Source: CAYTCZ01 sp964436315 (GTDB taxonomy: Bacteria > Actinomycetota > Thermoleophilia > Gaiellales > Gaiellaceae). Taken from it: DNA of 64,000 bases. Both the position numbers and the translations under genes were made by a program. The first letter of the stretch is position 1, and each line of letters opens with the position of its first letter. Below, piece after piece: positions 1 to 8,683 of the stretch. The notes beneath the pieces were generated by a model. That model ran no database searches and was not told where the DNA came from. It saw only the letters and a program-made list of their open reading frames with translations. Where the stretch lies: contig CAYTCZ010000003.1 of the NCBI GenBank assembly GCA_964436315.1, forward strand, positions 1-64,000, read 5' to 3'.

Positions 1-159
1 GCGATCGCGGCGAGATGCGCCGCGTCTCAGCCGCCAGCCGGGGGTGCTGCACCTATCGGGATAGGCTCTAAATGTCTGACATTCGCCGCTTTCGGCTTTC
101 TGGTCGTTGGGAAAGCGGGTGTCAAACGCCTGCATGTTCCGGGGACAGCGACGTATGAC
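1..159. other. Intergenic region at the window edge with one operator-like palindrome
   Basis: I see no convincing gene here. It lies downstream of the decayed acyl-CoA dehydrogenase (minus strand) and presumably upstream of a gene beyond the left edge. The only structured element is the 13-bp palindrome at 71-83, listed separately. Confidence 0.4.
71..83. promoter_or_regulatory. Perfect palindrome AATGTCTGACATT, candidate GntR/FadR-family operator
   Basis: The sequence is AATGTC-T-GACATT, a perfect inverted repeat around one base. A GTCNGAC-like core is typical of operators bound by the FadR subfamily of GntR regulators (family knowledge). The same core followed by TTCG recurs at 9772-9785, inside the divergent promoters of the alcohol dehydrogenase and CitE operons, and TGTCTGAC recurs near 38.3 kb. 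The FadR-type regulator at 3671-4477 is the obvious local candidate (inference). Confidence 0.45.
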
Positions 160-923
160 CTAGCGATCGCTCAGGCCGAGCGTTTGAGGGACCGTCGCCC
201 GCTGTACCTCGTCCGAGCCACCGGGAATTCGCAGATTGCGGGCGATCAGAAAGAGCTTGTTGATCGGGGTGTCCTTCATCACACCGGCACCCCCGTGGAT
301 CTGGAACGCCCGGTCGGCAATCGAGTAGAACGCCTCGTCGTTCGCGAGCTTGACCATGCAGACGTCTCGTATCTCTGCCTTTGGACGCGGCATCTTCCAC
401 CACGGCCCGGGGTGGTCGATCTCCTCGGCAACCGCAAGCGAGAGCGCACGGGCGCCGAACCAATCGGTGTACATATCGGCCACCATCCACTGGATTCCCT
501 GGTTCGCCCCGAGCGGCTTTCCTCCAACTGTTCGGGACTTCGCGCTTTCGACGCTCGCGTCCAGGAGAAAACGACCCCATCCGGAGCATATGCCGGCTCG
601 GCGCATGCGAGTCCAGTTGACCGATGACATGGCGAGGCTCGGTCACCCCCATGGAGGCTCGTGTATTCGGCGCGAACGAGTGGATCGACGAACTTCTCCC
701 GCTGGGCAGACGCCCGCATGATCTCACGACGTGCCTGCCAGACCTCGGGATGAATCCGCCCGTCGGCGTCGAGGTACAAACGCCTAAGGCGATGTGACAC
801 GGCGTCCCCGCAAGGTCGCACCTCCGACTCATAGAGCCGCTCTACTCGCTCCAGAATCGGCTCGAGTTCGGGTGAATCTTCACGTGCGACGTGCTCACGC
901 GGTTGCTCCCTTCGAGCTGCCAA
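160..923 (-). pseudogene. Decayed acyl-CoA dehydrogenase with internal deletion and frameshift
   Basis: Reading on the minus strand from 923, the first 90 or so codons resemble an acyl-CoA dehydrogenase N-terminal region, ending near PLVRAEYTSLHGG. The similarity then jumps frame to a clear C-terminal domain (from about NWTRMRRAGICSGWGRFLLD through QIHGGAGVMKDTPINK). The middle FAD/beta domain, about 130 residues in intact relatives of around 390 residues, is missing, so the enzyme cannot fold normally. The 5' end overlaps the 3' end of the LLM gene by 29 bp, as the last member of the minus-strand operon. An assembly error is possible, but an internal deletion plus frameshift is the simplest reading. 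Confidence 0.75.
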
Positions 924-1860
924 GGCGGCTTCGGACCGGGGCGACTACGACGGTGTAGAGCGCTTCACACTGGTCTAGGAAGTCGGCAGCAGGGCCCGCA
1001 GGATTGAAAACGATGTGTCGAACACCGGCCGCGGCATACTCCTCGAGCCGCAACTGACACTCCTCGGCCGAGCCCGCCACGCAATAGCGCTCGACGTGAT
1101 GCGGCTCGAACGGCTGGCCGTAGCGCATTGAAAGATGCTCCTGCGTCTGACGGCGAGCACGCTCGCCGTCGGGATCGGTATAGGCAGGCACGACGATCCC
1201 CGGCATGAGCGCGTCCGGATCCCGGTTGGCGTCCTCGGCGTACCGGCGTACCGACGCGAAGTCCCGTGCGAACCGGTCTGCCGAGACCATGTACGAGAGC
1301 CAACCGTCACCGAGCTTTCCAGCCCGTGTCAGCGCGGCGGGAGTTCGGCCTCCGATGACGATTGGCGGTCCGCCGGCCTGAACCGGTGGGGGATCGATAT
1401 CGATGTCTCGGAACGAGTAGAAGCGCCCCTCGAAGCTTGCAGGCCGGACGCGGAACAGCTGGCGGAGTGCCAGAATCCCTTCGTCTGTTCGGGCCCCGCG
1501 CTCTCCGATTGGAATCTCAACTGCTTCGAAATCTTTCTCACCCTCACCACCGACACCCACTCCGAGAATGACTCTGCCGCCGCTCAGGTAGTCGAGCGAA
1601 GCGAACTGTTTCGCCACCAGCGTTGGATGACGAAGCGGCAAGAGCACGACGCCGGCGCCGATAGCGATGCGGCGAGTAGAGGCGGCGAAACAGGCAAGGG
1701 CAACGGTGATGTCCAAAATTGGGTTCTTGAAGGAGATGTGGTCGCCGGCCCACAACGAGTCGTAGCCGAGCTCCTCTGCGAGCTGTGCGACGGCGCCGAA
1801 GATCGCCCGATCCGGTGCCCCCTCGACGTGTTGCCCGCTGCCCTGGAGCCCGAAGTGCAC
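895..1860 (-). CDS. LLM class F420-dependent oxidoreductase
   Basis: This 321-residue protein belongs to the bacterial luciferase-like monooxygenase family. It has the TIM-barrel signatures GYDSLWAGDH, RHPTLVAKQFASLD and SGGRVILGVGVGG near the N-terminus, and GGPPIVIGGRTPAAL in the middle. Members use reduced F420 or FMN for hydride transfer to a substrate; the substrate cannot be read from the sequence. The GTG start lies 2 bp after the stop of the upstream ApgM-like gene, so it is translated within the hyuA-hyuB-gntR operon. An F420 cofactor is likely because the window encodes F420 biosynthesis. Confidence 0.85.
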   Translation of the reverse strand: MHFGLQGSGQHVEGAPDRAIFGAVAQLAEELGYDSLWAGDHISFKNPILDITVALACFAASTRRIAIGAGVVLLPLRHPTLVAKQFASLDYLSGGRVILGVGVGGEGEKDFEAVEIPIGERGARTDEGILALRQLFRVRPASFEGRFYSFRDIDIDPPPVQAGGPPIVIGGRTPAALTRAGKLGDGWLSYMVSADRFARDFASVRRYAEDANRDPDALMPGIVVPAYTDPDGERARRQTQEHLSMRYGQPFEPHHVERYCVAGSAEECQLRLEEYAAAGVRHIVFNPAGPAADFLDQCEALYTVVVAPVRSRLGSSKGATA

Positions 1861-1862
1861 GC

Positions 1863-3155
1863 CTATATCTCCAGTGCCTCAACCGCTGCCGGAACGCCGT
1901 CGGCACCCGCCACCGGCGTCGGGCGCGACCCCAGAAACAACGGGCGCTCGGCGGCGCTCAGGAGCACCGGCATCACATCACCGCCGTGGAGCCGCCCGAG
2001 AAGGCCGGTGGCCTGCTCGACCTCGGCGAACCGGGTCACCTTGTCGGCGATCACTCCAGGCCCACGGAGGACGAGAGGAACCGCATCGCCCGTGTGGATG
2101 ACGGCCCCTGACGCAGGCGTGGCGTGGTCCCCAGTGATCGCCACGATACAGTCATCGAATATGCGGGACCGCTGAATTCGCGCCAATGGTCCGTCGAGCG
2201 CCTCTAGAACTCCCACACGCTCAGCAGGATCGCCGGTGTGGCCGGCCTCGTCGACGGCCTTCTGGTGGATGAGAACGAAGTCTCTCGCCCGTAGTTCGGG
2301 GACGGCAAGATCAAGGCGACGACCGAGATCAACCGATGGCGAGTCAGTCTCGCCACAGCCGACGTACTTCAGACCAAGCAGCTTCGCAAGTCCATTCAGG
2401 AAGGGCGAAGCACCGATGATCGTGCCATCAAGGCCATGGCGCTCCCGAAAGGTCGGAATCTCGCGGCGCCGACCCCACCACTTCAGCGTGAGCAGGTCGA
2501 GCGCCTCGGCGCCGCGCTGACGTCGCTGCTCGTTCACGGAGTGGGCTCTGAGTATCGCTCGCGTGTGCCGAGTCCATTTCTCGGCCGCATGAGCCGTCGG
2601 CTCGGCCCGCGGGTGCAGTGCCTGCGGGCGAATAACCGGCAGGTGCTTGTACGTGAATGGATCTGTGTCGGTAACCCGTTCGTCCGCCTCGCCCCGAAGC
2701 CGAAGAATCGCTTCTCCGTCGGCAAGGGGGGACAGGTCAAACCCCAGCCCGTCGATCTCGATGCTCCGGACTTCGTCCAGCAAGACCCGTGTTTCGTCCG
2801 CGTCCGCAGATCCCGCTCGGCCCGTGACCCACAAAGCACCCTCACGCTCCTCACTCGACCTCAGAGCCGCATGGGCGAGCACCTCCGACTCGTCGACCTC
2901 TTGGCGGCTCCCGACCGCTTCGAGAACCGCCCGCCCGGGAAACTCCGAATCCTCGTAGCCGAGGATCGCCCAGTGCGCGAGTTCGCTGGACGGCGCGCGC
3001 CCTGGGCCGAGCGGCCAGAGCAGCCCGTTCGACCCGTCGGTCGCAATCGCATCGAGGTTTGGCGTATTCGCTGCGTCGTTTCCCGTCCGACCGTCCAGGG
3101 CCGAATACGCTCGATCCCCAAGTCCGTCAAGCAGGAGAATGCAGACGCGCTTCAT
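1863..3155 (-). CDS. ApgM-type 2,3-bisphosphoglycerate-independent phosphoglycerate mutase-like protein
   Basis: 430 residues of the alkaline-phosphatase superfamily, closest to the archaeal/ApgM form of cofactor-independent phosphoglycerate mutase. Visible metal and catalytic motifs are LLLDGLGD at the N-terminus, PSSELAHW (serine nucleophile position), HQKAVDEAGHTGD and ITGDHATPASGAVIHTGD near the C-terminus. The length matches the family (about 400-430). The start overlaps the end of the preceding nucleotidyltransferase by 29 bp, so the two are probably translationally coupled. A housekeeping glycolytic role is possible, but the operon setting (hydantoinase, GntR regulator, nucleotidyltransferase) suggests a specialised phosphoryl-transfer substrate (inference). 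Confidence 0.75.
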   Translation of the reverse strand: MKRVCILLLDGLGDRAYSALDGRTGNDAANTPNLDAIATDGSNGLLWPLGPGRAPSSELAHWAILGYEDSEFPGRAVLEAVGSRQEVDESEVLAHAALRSSEEREGALWVTGRAGSADADETRVLLDEVRSIEIDGLGFDLSPLADGEAILRLRGEADERVTDTDPFTYKHLPVIRPQALHPRAEPTAHAAEKWTRHTRAILRAHSVNEQRRQRGAEALDLLTLKWWGRRREIPTFRERHGLDGTIIGASPFLNGLAKLLGLKYVGCGETDSPSVDLGRRLDLAVPELRARDFVLIHQKAVDEAGHTGDPAERVGVLEALDGPLARIQRSRIFDDCIVAITGDHATPASGAVIHTGDAVPLVLRGPGVIADKVTRFAEVEQATGLLGRLHGGDVMPVLLSAAERPLFLGSRPTPVAGADGVPAAVEALEI

Positions 3156-3711
3156 GTGAGCGAGACACCCCCCTGATCATTCGGGCGACCGAGGGCGGGA
3201 CCAGCGGCTCGAGCGACCCGTTGGCTCGCCAGACCCTCCGAACATCCTCGCCGGAGATGTCCTTAGCCGTCCCCTCGTCGAGGACGACGACCTCGAACCC
3301 CGCCAGTCGCAGCCGATTCTGTTTGAGCCGGCCCCAGGCTGAGAACACCCGGAGGTAGTGGACGGTGTTGGGCGGCACGTAGTCGGGCCAGAGCTCCGGC
3401 CGATTGACCGGAAACGGGATGACTTTCACCGGAATCTCGAGCCCGGCATCGCCGACAGCAGCTTCGATCATGAGCAGTCGCTCGGTGTACGTGAACGGAT
3501 TGGCTTCCGGACGATGACGGTTCGGGTCCTCAGTCTCGGCCACGGTCCGCTCGCTGTCCGGATTCGTGATGCCGACGAGCAACCGTTCACTGCGGTCTGC
3601 CGCGGCGCGGAGGTATGCGAAATGGCCGTTGTGGAACGGCTGGAACCGACCGTGAATCATCCCCCAGCGGTCAGGCACTCCGTCCAACAGCGTGTCGCCA
3701 GGCGCGCTCAT
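3127..3711 (-). CDS. Archaeal-type NMN adenylyltransferase-like nucleotidyltransferase
   Basis: About 194 residues with the nucleotidyltransferase HxGH signature in GRFQPFHNGHF, a second motif ISGEDVRR near the C-terminus, and a YTERLLMIEAA segment typical of archaeal NadM-like enzymes. These transfer an NMP from ATP or CTP to a phosphate-bearing acceptor such as NMN. I chose the ATG at 3711, which overlaps the 3' end of gntR by 41 bp; an internal ATG at 3660 directly before HGRFQPFH is an alternative. It is coupled to the ApgM-like gene, so the pair may act on one metabolite. True NAD synthesis is not proven. Confidence 0.7.
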   Translation of the reverse strand: MSAPGDTLLDGVPDRWGMIHGRFQPFHNGHFAYLRAAADRSERLLVGITNPDSERTVAETEDPNRHRPEANPFTYTERLLMIEAAVGDAGLEIPVKVIPFPVNRPELWPDYVPPNTVHYLRVFSAWGRLKQNRLRLAGFEVVVLDEGTAKDISGEDVRRVWRANGSLEPLVPPSVARMIRGVSRSHEARLHSPA

Positions 3712-4477
3712 ACCACGGTCGCAGATATTCGAGGTGTAAGCGCATTTCTTCGCCTGCCCCGTTGACATCTCCAGCCTCGACCGCCTCGATGATGTTCATG
3801 TGATGCACGTTGATTGCCTTATGAAACTCGCGACCGAGGGCTGAGCGCGCGAGATTCGTCTGTAACACCGAGAAAATGGGCTGTGCGGCGATGAAGAGGA
3901 GCGCATTGTCGCTGGTCTCGATCACCGTCGAGTGGAAATCGCGGTTGTACGTGAACTGCTCACCCCGGCTGAGCGTGAGTACCGACTCCGGAATTGCCTG
4001 TCGCAGCCGCTCGATATCCTCATCTCTGCGGCGAGCCGCGGCCAGCCGGGCAGCGGGAATCTCGAGCAGCTCTCTTGCCTCCAGGAGTTCTTCGAGCGTC
4101 ACCGACTCTGACTCGGTCAGCAGATTGATATTTGCGTGGAGGAAGGTCGAAATATGGTCGACAGTCAGCTTGGTGACGTAGCTGCCGCCGGCCGCGCCCT
4201 TGGCCGTCCGGATGAGGTTCTGCGCAGCGAGAACACGAAGCGCTTCGCGCACCGTCGCTCGGCTCACGCCGAAATCTCTCGCCAAGACTGCCTCGTTGGG
4301 CAGCCGATCCCCTGGGCGGAGTTCGCCGGATACGATCAGGTCGCGGAGCTGATCCGCGACCTGTTCGTATGCCTTCCGAACGCGCTCGACCGGCACCGCA
4401 CCGGGTGTGCGCTCGACAGCTCGGAGTGCGGGCGATCGACGTCGCTTCTGCCGTTTACTCGACTTGGAACTCGGCAT
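3671..4477 (-). CDS. GntR-family (FadR subfamily, FCD domain) transcriptional regulator
   Basis: 268 residues. After a basic N-terminal extension there is a GntR winged helix-turn-helix (VADQLRDLIVSGELRPGDRL, then LARDFGVSRATVREALRVL), followed by an all-alpha FCD ligand-binding domain with the expected metal/ligand residues in FHSTVIE and HHMNIIEAVEAGD. It lies directly after hyuB (23-bp overlap with hyuB's 3' end), so it probably senses a hydantoin-pathway or acyl-CoA-pathway metabolite. Candidate operators with a GTCTGAC core occur at 71-83, 9772-9785 and 38281-38328. Confidence 0.88.
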   Translation of the reverse strand: MPSSKSSKRQKRRRSPALRAVERTPGAVPVERVRKAYEQVADQLRDLIVSGELRPGDRLPNEAVLARDFGVSRATVREALRVLAAQNLIRTAKGAAGGSYVTKLTVDHISTFLHANINLLTESESVTLEELLEARELLEIPAARLAAARRRDEDIERLRQAIPESVLTLSRGEQFTYNRDFHSTVIETSDNALLFIAAQPIFSVLQTNLARSALGREFHKAINVHHMNIIEAVEAGDVNGAGEEMRLHLEYLRPWYERAWRHAVGRSA

Positions 4478-6371
4478 TCGCAGCTTCCGACGTCGGCGCG
4501 GACGAGGGTGGAAGCTCTCTGCCCTCGTAGTACGCCGTCAGCGAAGCAGTTGTTCCATTCGACCGCAGTTCGGCGCGGAGTTGTTCGGTTGCCTTCTCGT
4601 CGATTTCGAGTGATTTCTCGTCCTTGAACACAACGCCGTATGCATCGCGCGCGAGCTCGATCGAGGTGAAGTCGTCGAGAACGTCTTCCCGAACCGCCGC
4701 CGGATCGCGCTCGAGCGGGTCACCGTAGCCGGCGGCATTCGGCTCCCTGAATTCGATGAACTCACCGGTCTTGAACTCGACGCCCGTGACTTTCGCGGGG
4801 AGATCCTGTTCGCGAGAGGTATCGGGGTTCTTTCGGCACGAGGCCACGAGCCCGTCCCAACCACCGTGAATACCGTGTGGTGCGTCGGTCTGACGGTCGC
4901 CCTCGCACGAGTAGGTGCCATCGACGAGAAACCGGTTGCGGCGAATGATGCCAACGCCGCCGCGCCACTTCCCCGGGGCGGCTGACTCGGGCCGGAGCTC
5001 GTATTGCTCGCACTGAACCGGAAAGCGCATGTCGAGTTCCTCGATCGGGTTGTTCCGGGTGTTGGCCATCAGATTGTCGACCGAGTCCATTGCGTCCTTT
5101 CCGTGCCTGCCGCCGTACGATCCCTCGTTGACCTCGAGGTAGATCCAGTACTCGCCACTTTCTTTGAGGAAACCGGCATACGCACAGAAGTGAAGCCCGG
5201 CGGAGTTGCCGGCGGTGACCCTCTCCGGAGCCACGTCCGAGAGAGCGAGAATCGTGTTGTCGACCACTCGTTGTACCTGACAGAACCGCGAGAAGCAGGC
5301 GCGCGGAAAGCTCGGGTTGTAGATCGTGCCTTTGGGGACGACGACCTTGACCGGTCTGAACACGCCGTCGTTCTGCGGGACGTGCTCCGGGTAGGTCACC
5401 TCGTCCATGAGGACCGTCCGCACCGCGTAGTACGCACCCACGAGCAGCGAACCCTCGAACGGGACGTTGTAGCCGGTCGGAACTTCCTCGTTCGATCCCG
5501 TGAGATCGATCGTGATCTCATCGCCCTCGACCTTGACCGCGGTCTCGACGCGAAGCTGCACGCCGCGGTTTCGAGCGTCGTCGTCGAGCCAGCCCGTGGG
5601 CGCTTGATAAACGCCATCCGGGATCTTCTCGATCTCGCTCCGAAGCGTGCGCTCCGAGTAGTCCATCCAGTCGTAGCCGGCGCTCATGACGACGTCTTTG
5701 CCGTACCGCTCGACGAGCCGGAGGAAACGCTCCTTGCCGAGCTGGCAGGCGGCGAGCATCGCGTTCATGTCACCGCGGTTCATCGTCTCGGTCCGCACGT
5801 TGTCAAAGATCATGCGGTCGAGGTCTTCGTTCAGCTCACCCGCGCGGTACCAGCGGAGACCGTTGTAGATCTTCCCCTCCGCGTAGACGTCGAATGCATC
5901 CGCATTGATGCCTGGGAATGCGCCGCCCACGTCCAAGACGTGGGCGGTCACTGCCGCGAATCCGAGCAGGTCGTCCCCGTCGAAGATCGGGACCGCGACA
6001 GCGACATCCGGCGTGTGCGACGCGCCGAGGTACGGGTGGTTGTGGACGATGACGTCACCGTCCTCGAGCACCTCAGTCCCTCCCAACGTGTGGAGGAAGC
6101 CGCGGATGTACCAGGGCAACGAACCGATGTGCATCGGAGTCGAGTCGGACTCGCAGAGCTCACGACCGTCGGCGTCGAAGATCCCGGCGCCGAGATCCTC
6201 GGACTCGCGGATGATCGACGAGTACGACATCCGAAACAGAACGCCGGCCATTTCCTTCGCGATCGCGTTGAACGCCCCGCCGAGCACGCGCAGCGTGATC
6301 GGATCGACCTCGACGCGCTTTCTGGTCGGCGGGCCAGGGTGGCGACCGACCTCGTACTCCATGATGCTCAC
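4455..6371 (-). CDS. hyuB: Hydantoinase B/oxoprolinase family protein (HyuB)
   Basis: 638 residues, full length for HyuB. It pairs with HyuA for ATP-dependent ring opening of hydantoins or 5-oxoproline-like lactams. Family blocks are [69 protein letters not shown] and [14 protein letters not shown] near the C-terminus. The GTG start overlaps the hyuA stop as GTGA, so the two subunits are translationally coupled. It is closely related to the second half of the fused protein at 32337-36206 and only distantly to the HyuB at 61668-63581. Confidence 0.88.
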   Translation of the reverse strand: MSIMEYEVGRHPGPPTRKRVEVDPITLRVLGGAFNAIAKEMAGVLFRMSYSSIIRESEDLGAGIFDADGRELCESDSTPMHIGSLPWYIRGFLHTLGGTEVLEDGDVIVHNHPYLGASHTPDVAVAVPIFDGDDLLGFAAVTAHVLDVGGAFPGINADAFDVYAEGKIYNGLRWYRAGELNEDLDRMIFDNVRTETMNRGDMNAMLAACQLGKERFLRLVERYGKDVVMSAGYDWMDYSERTLRSEIEKIPDGVYQAPTGWLDDDARNRGVQLRVETAVKVEGDEITIDLTGSNEEVPTGYNVPFEGSLLVGAYYAVRTVLMDEVTYPEHVPQNDGVFRPVKVVVPKGTIYNPSFPRACFSRFCQVQRVVDNTILALSDVAPERVTAGNSAGLHFCAYAGFLKESGEYWIYLEVNEGSYGGRHGKDAMDSVDNLMANTRNNPIEELDMRFPVQCEQYELRPESAAPGKWRGGVGIIRRNRFLVDGTYSCEGDRQTDAPHGIHGGWDGLVASCRKNPDTSREQDLPAKVTGVEFKTGEFIEFREPNAAGYGDPLERDPAAVREDVLDDFTSIELARDAYGVVFKDEKSLEIDEKATEQLRAELRSNGTTASLTAYYEGRELPPSSAPTSEAANAEFQVE

Positions 6372-8494
6372 GCTTCGGCCCTCCTCGGTGCCACCGCGAC
6401 AGATCCGGCGGCCGTCGCCTCCTCGGTTTCGATGATGATGCTTCCGTGGGTGTCCACCGTGGCCGTCAGACCGGGCGGGACGATCGTGGTGGTGTCGTAC
6501 TGGTGGATGATGGCCGGGCCCTCAACCCGGTTTCCTGCCCTGAGCGCAGCCCGATCGTAGTATCGCGTTGTGACCTGCCGGAGCTCACCGCCAACGTGGA
6601 ACCAGGCAAGCGCTTCGTGACGAAGTGCCTCTTCGGCAGGCGCCTCATCTCCCTTCTCGGCCTCCGGCGTCTCGAGCGCCGGCATGAGACCGATCCCGCG
6701 AACGCGGATATTGGGGATCTCGATGTCGGCCTCCTCGAACCGCCTCGAGTACTCTCGCTCGTGAATGTCGTGGAAGTCCCCGCGAAGCTTCTCGACCCAC
6801 GCCTCGTCGATCGCTCCTGAGCCTGCATCGACCCTGAGCTCGTAACCCTGGCCGGCGTAGCGGCACTCCGCGATCCGTTGCACGAGCTGTCGATCCGCTG
6901 GAATGCCGTCCTCGTCGAGCTGGACTCTCGCCTGTGTCTCGAGTTCCTCGAACTGCTGTTCAAGCGCTGCAGGATCGAGCGCCGACATCTTCTGGTACGT
7001 GGTCGACACATACTCGTACACCATGTCGGTTGCCAGGAGGCCGATCGCGGCGGTCACGCCCGGGTACTGAGGCACCAGCACGTGCGGAGTCCCGACTTCG
7101 AGCGCGATCTGGGCGGCGAACATCGGGCCGGCGCCGCCTTCGGCGACAAGCGCGAAATCGCGTGGATCGAAGCCCTTCCGAACCGAGTTCTCCTCGATGG
7201 ACTGGACCATCGAGTGAATGAGAATCTGGACGGCTCCCATCGACGCCTCTTCGACGTTCATGCCAAGCGCTTTGGCAGGGGCTTCCTCGAAGGCCTTCCG
7301 CGCGAGGTCAGGCTGAAGCTCCATCTCGCCACCGAGGAACACCTCTGGGAGGAGCCATCCGAGGTTCACCATCGCGTCCGTCGCGGTCGGCTCGACGCCA
7401 CCTCGACCGTATGCCGCCGGCCCCGGATCGGCTCCTGCCGATCGCGGACCAACGCGGAAGATCCCGCCCTGGTCAACGTAGGCGATCGATCCGCCGCCGG
7501 CACCGATCGTGTCCACGTCGACCATGGGGATCATCGCTTGATAGGGACCGACCTTGGTGTCGAGCAGGTGCTTCATCCGCAGCTTGCCGGCCTGGGCGAG
7601 ACCGATATCGGCCGAGGTGCCTCCCACGTCGAGTGTGATGACGTTCTCGTAGCCGGCCTGACGACCGGCCCAGATACCGCCGACAACACCGGCGACCGGT
7701 CCGGACATCAGCAGGTTGACGGGCCGCTGGATCGCAGCGTCGGCGGTCGAGACTCCACTGGCCGAGGTCATCAGGTGGACGCCCGTCTGAACGTCGAGCG
7801 CCCGAAGTTCGTCTTCGAGTCGTCGAACGTAGCTCGCAACCCGGGGACCGATGAACGCGTTCAGACAGACGGTCGAGAACCGCTCGTACTCGCGGTACTG
7901 CGGCAGGACCTCGGAGGAGACCGAGAGGAACGCCTCCGGGAATTCCTCCCGAACGATCTCTGCGACTCGCTGCTCGTGTTCGGGGTTCAAGAATGAAAAG
8001 AGAAAGCAGACCGCTACGGCTTCGACGCCGGATTCCTTCAGCTTCCGCACCTGCTCCCGAGCCTTCTTCTCGTCGAGAGGAACGAGCACGATGCCATCCC
8101 GAGTGATGCGCTCCGGAACCGTGAGCCGGTAGCGGCGCCGCACAATCGGATATCGCTGCCACGGGAGATCCTGGTAGTTGGAGAAGTTGTACGGCTTCTT
8201 GTGCCGGGCGATATGGAGGATGTCGCGATAACCCTCGGTCGTAATGAGACCGACCTGCGCACCGTCGTGCTCGATCACGATGTTCGTCGCGATCGTTGTC
8301 CCGTGAAAAACCTGGTCGAGAGCACCAGGACTCTCCCCGGCCTCGCTTGTCAACTCCTTGATGCCCTCAATCGTCCCTTCCGACGGATCTTCAGGTGTCG
8401 TCGGCAGCTTGTGGACGAGTATCTGGCCCGCCTCATCATCGAGGTAGGTCAGGTCGGTAAAGGTGCCTCCAACGTCAACTCCGAGGCGCTTCAT
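6368..8494 (-). CDS. hyuA: Hydantoinase A/oxoprolinase family protein (HyuA)
   Basis: 708 residues with the ASKHA ATPase fold. Signatures are [20 protein letters not shown] at the start, [51 protein letters not shown] and GPAIIHQYDTTTIVPPG at the end. HyuA supplies the ATP-hydrolysing half of the N-methylhydantoin/hydantoin/oxoprolinase complex. The ATG at 8494 is chosen because a strong GGAGGG ribosome-binding site lies about 9 nt upstream; the longer frame starting at 8533 has none. It is probably the first gene of an operon running to 160 on the minus strand. Confidence 0.88.
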   Translation of the reverse strand: MKRLGVDVGGTFTDLTYLDDEAGQILVHKLPTTPEDPSEGTIEGIKELTSEAGESPGALDQVFHGTTIATNIVIEHDGAQVGLITTEGYRDILHIARHKKPYNFSNYQDLPWQRYPIVRRRYRLTVPERITRDGIVLVPLDEKKAREQVRKLKESGVEAVAVCFLFSFLNPEHEQRVAEIVREEFPEAFLSVSSEVLPQYREYERFSTVCLNAFIGPRVASYVRRLEDELRALDVQTGVHLMTSASGVSTADAAIQRPVNLLMSGPVAGVVGGIWAGRQAGYENVITLDVGGTSADIGLAQAGKLRMKHLLDTKVGPYQAMIPMVDVDTIGAGGGSIAYVDQGGIFRVGPRSAGADPGPAAYGRGGVEPTATDAMVNLGWLLPEVFLGGEMELQPDLARKAFEEAPAKALGMNVEEASMGAVQILIHSMVQSIEENSVRKGFDPRDFALVAEGGAGPMFAAQIALEVGTPHVLVPQYPGVTAAIGLLATDMVYEYVSTTYQKMSALDPAALEQQFEELETQARVQLDEDGIPADRQLVQRIAECRYAGQGYELRVDAGSGAIDEAWVEKLRGDFHDIHEREYSRRFEEADIEIPNIRVRGIGLMPALETPEAEKGDEAPAEEALRHEALAWFHVGGELRQVTTRYYDRAALRAGNRVEGPAIIHQYDTTTIVPPGLTATVDTHGSIIIETEEATAAGSVAVAPRRAEA

Positions 8495-8683
8495 CCGAGC
8501 TTTTCCCTCCTTCGGAGGCAAAACCTCGACCAAAAGACCTCATGGTTTCCCCTCATGATCACGCTATCCCCTTCCTGTGTCGGCTACGGCAAGCCGTGCC
8601 GGACTTCGCCCTCAGGGGGCAAAACCTCGACCAAAGATCGACAATAAACCAGGCCCGGGCCGACACGCAGACCTCCTTCCCGC
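8495..8683. promoter_or_regulatory. hyuA leader region with an 18-bp direct repeat
   Basis: This 189-bp gap separates the alcohol dehydrogenase stop from the hyuA start. It holds two exact copies of GGCAAAACCTCGACCAAA at 8517-8534 and 8618-8635, with starts 101 bp apart; read toward hyuA they are TTTGGTCGAGGTTTTGCC. The position and exact repetition suggest a paired regulator-binding site or the scar of a local duplication. I could not identify a confident -35/-10 pair. Confidence 0.4.

Noticed and set aside
1863..3711. A phosphonate-antibiotic gene cluster
   Set aside because: Only two genes resemble such clusters; no PEP mutase, phosphonopyruvate decarboxylase or resistance gene is present.
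5004..6560. Long plus-strand open frame of 518 codons
   Set aside because: It is the antisense of hyuB, rich in Arg/Asp/Val as expected of a GC-rich shadow frame; similar long shadows exist opposite leuA, the ABC genes and hyuA.
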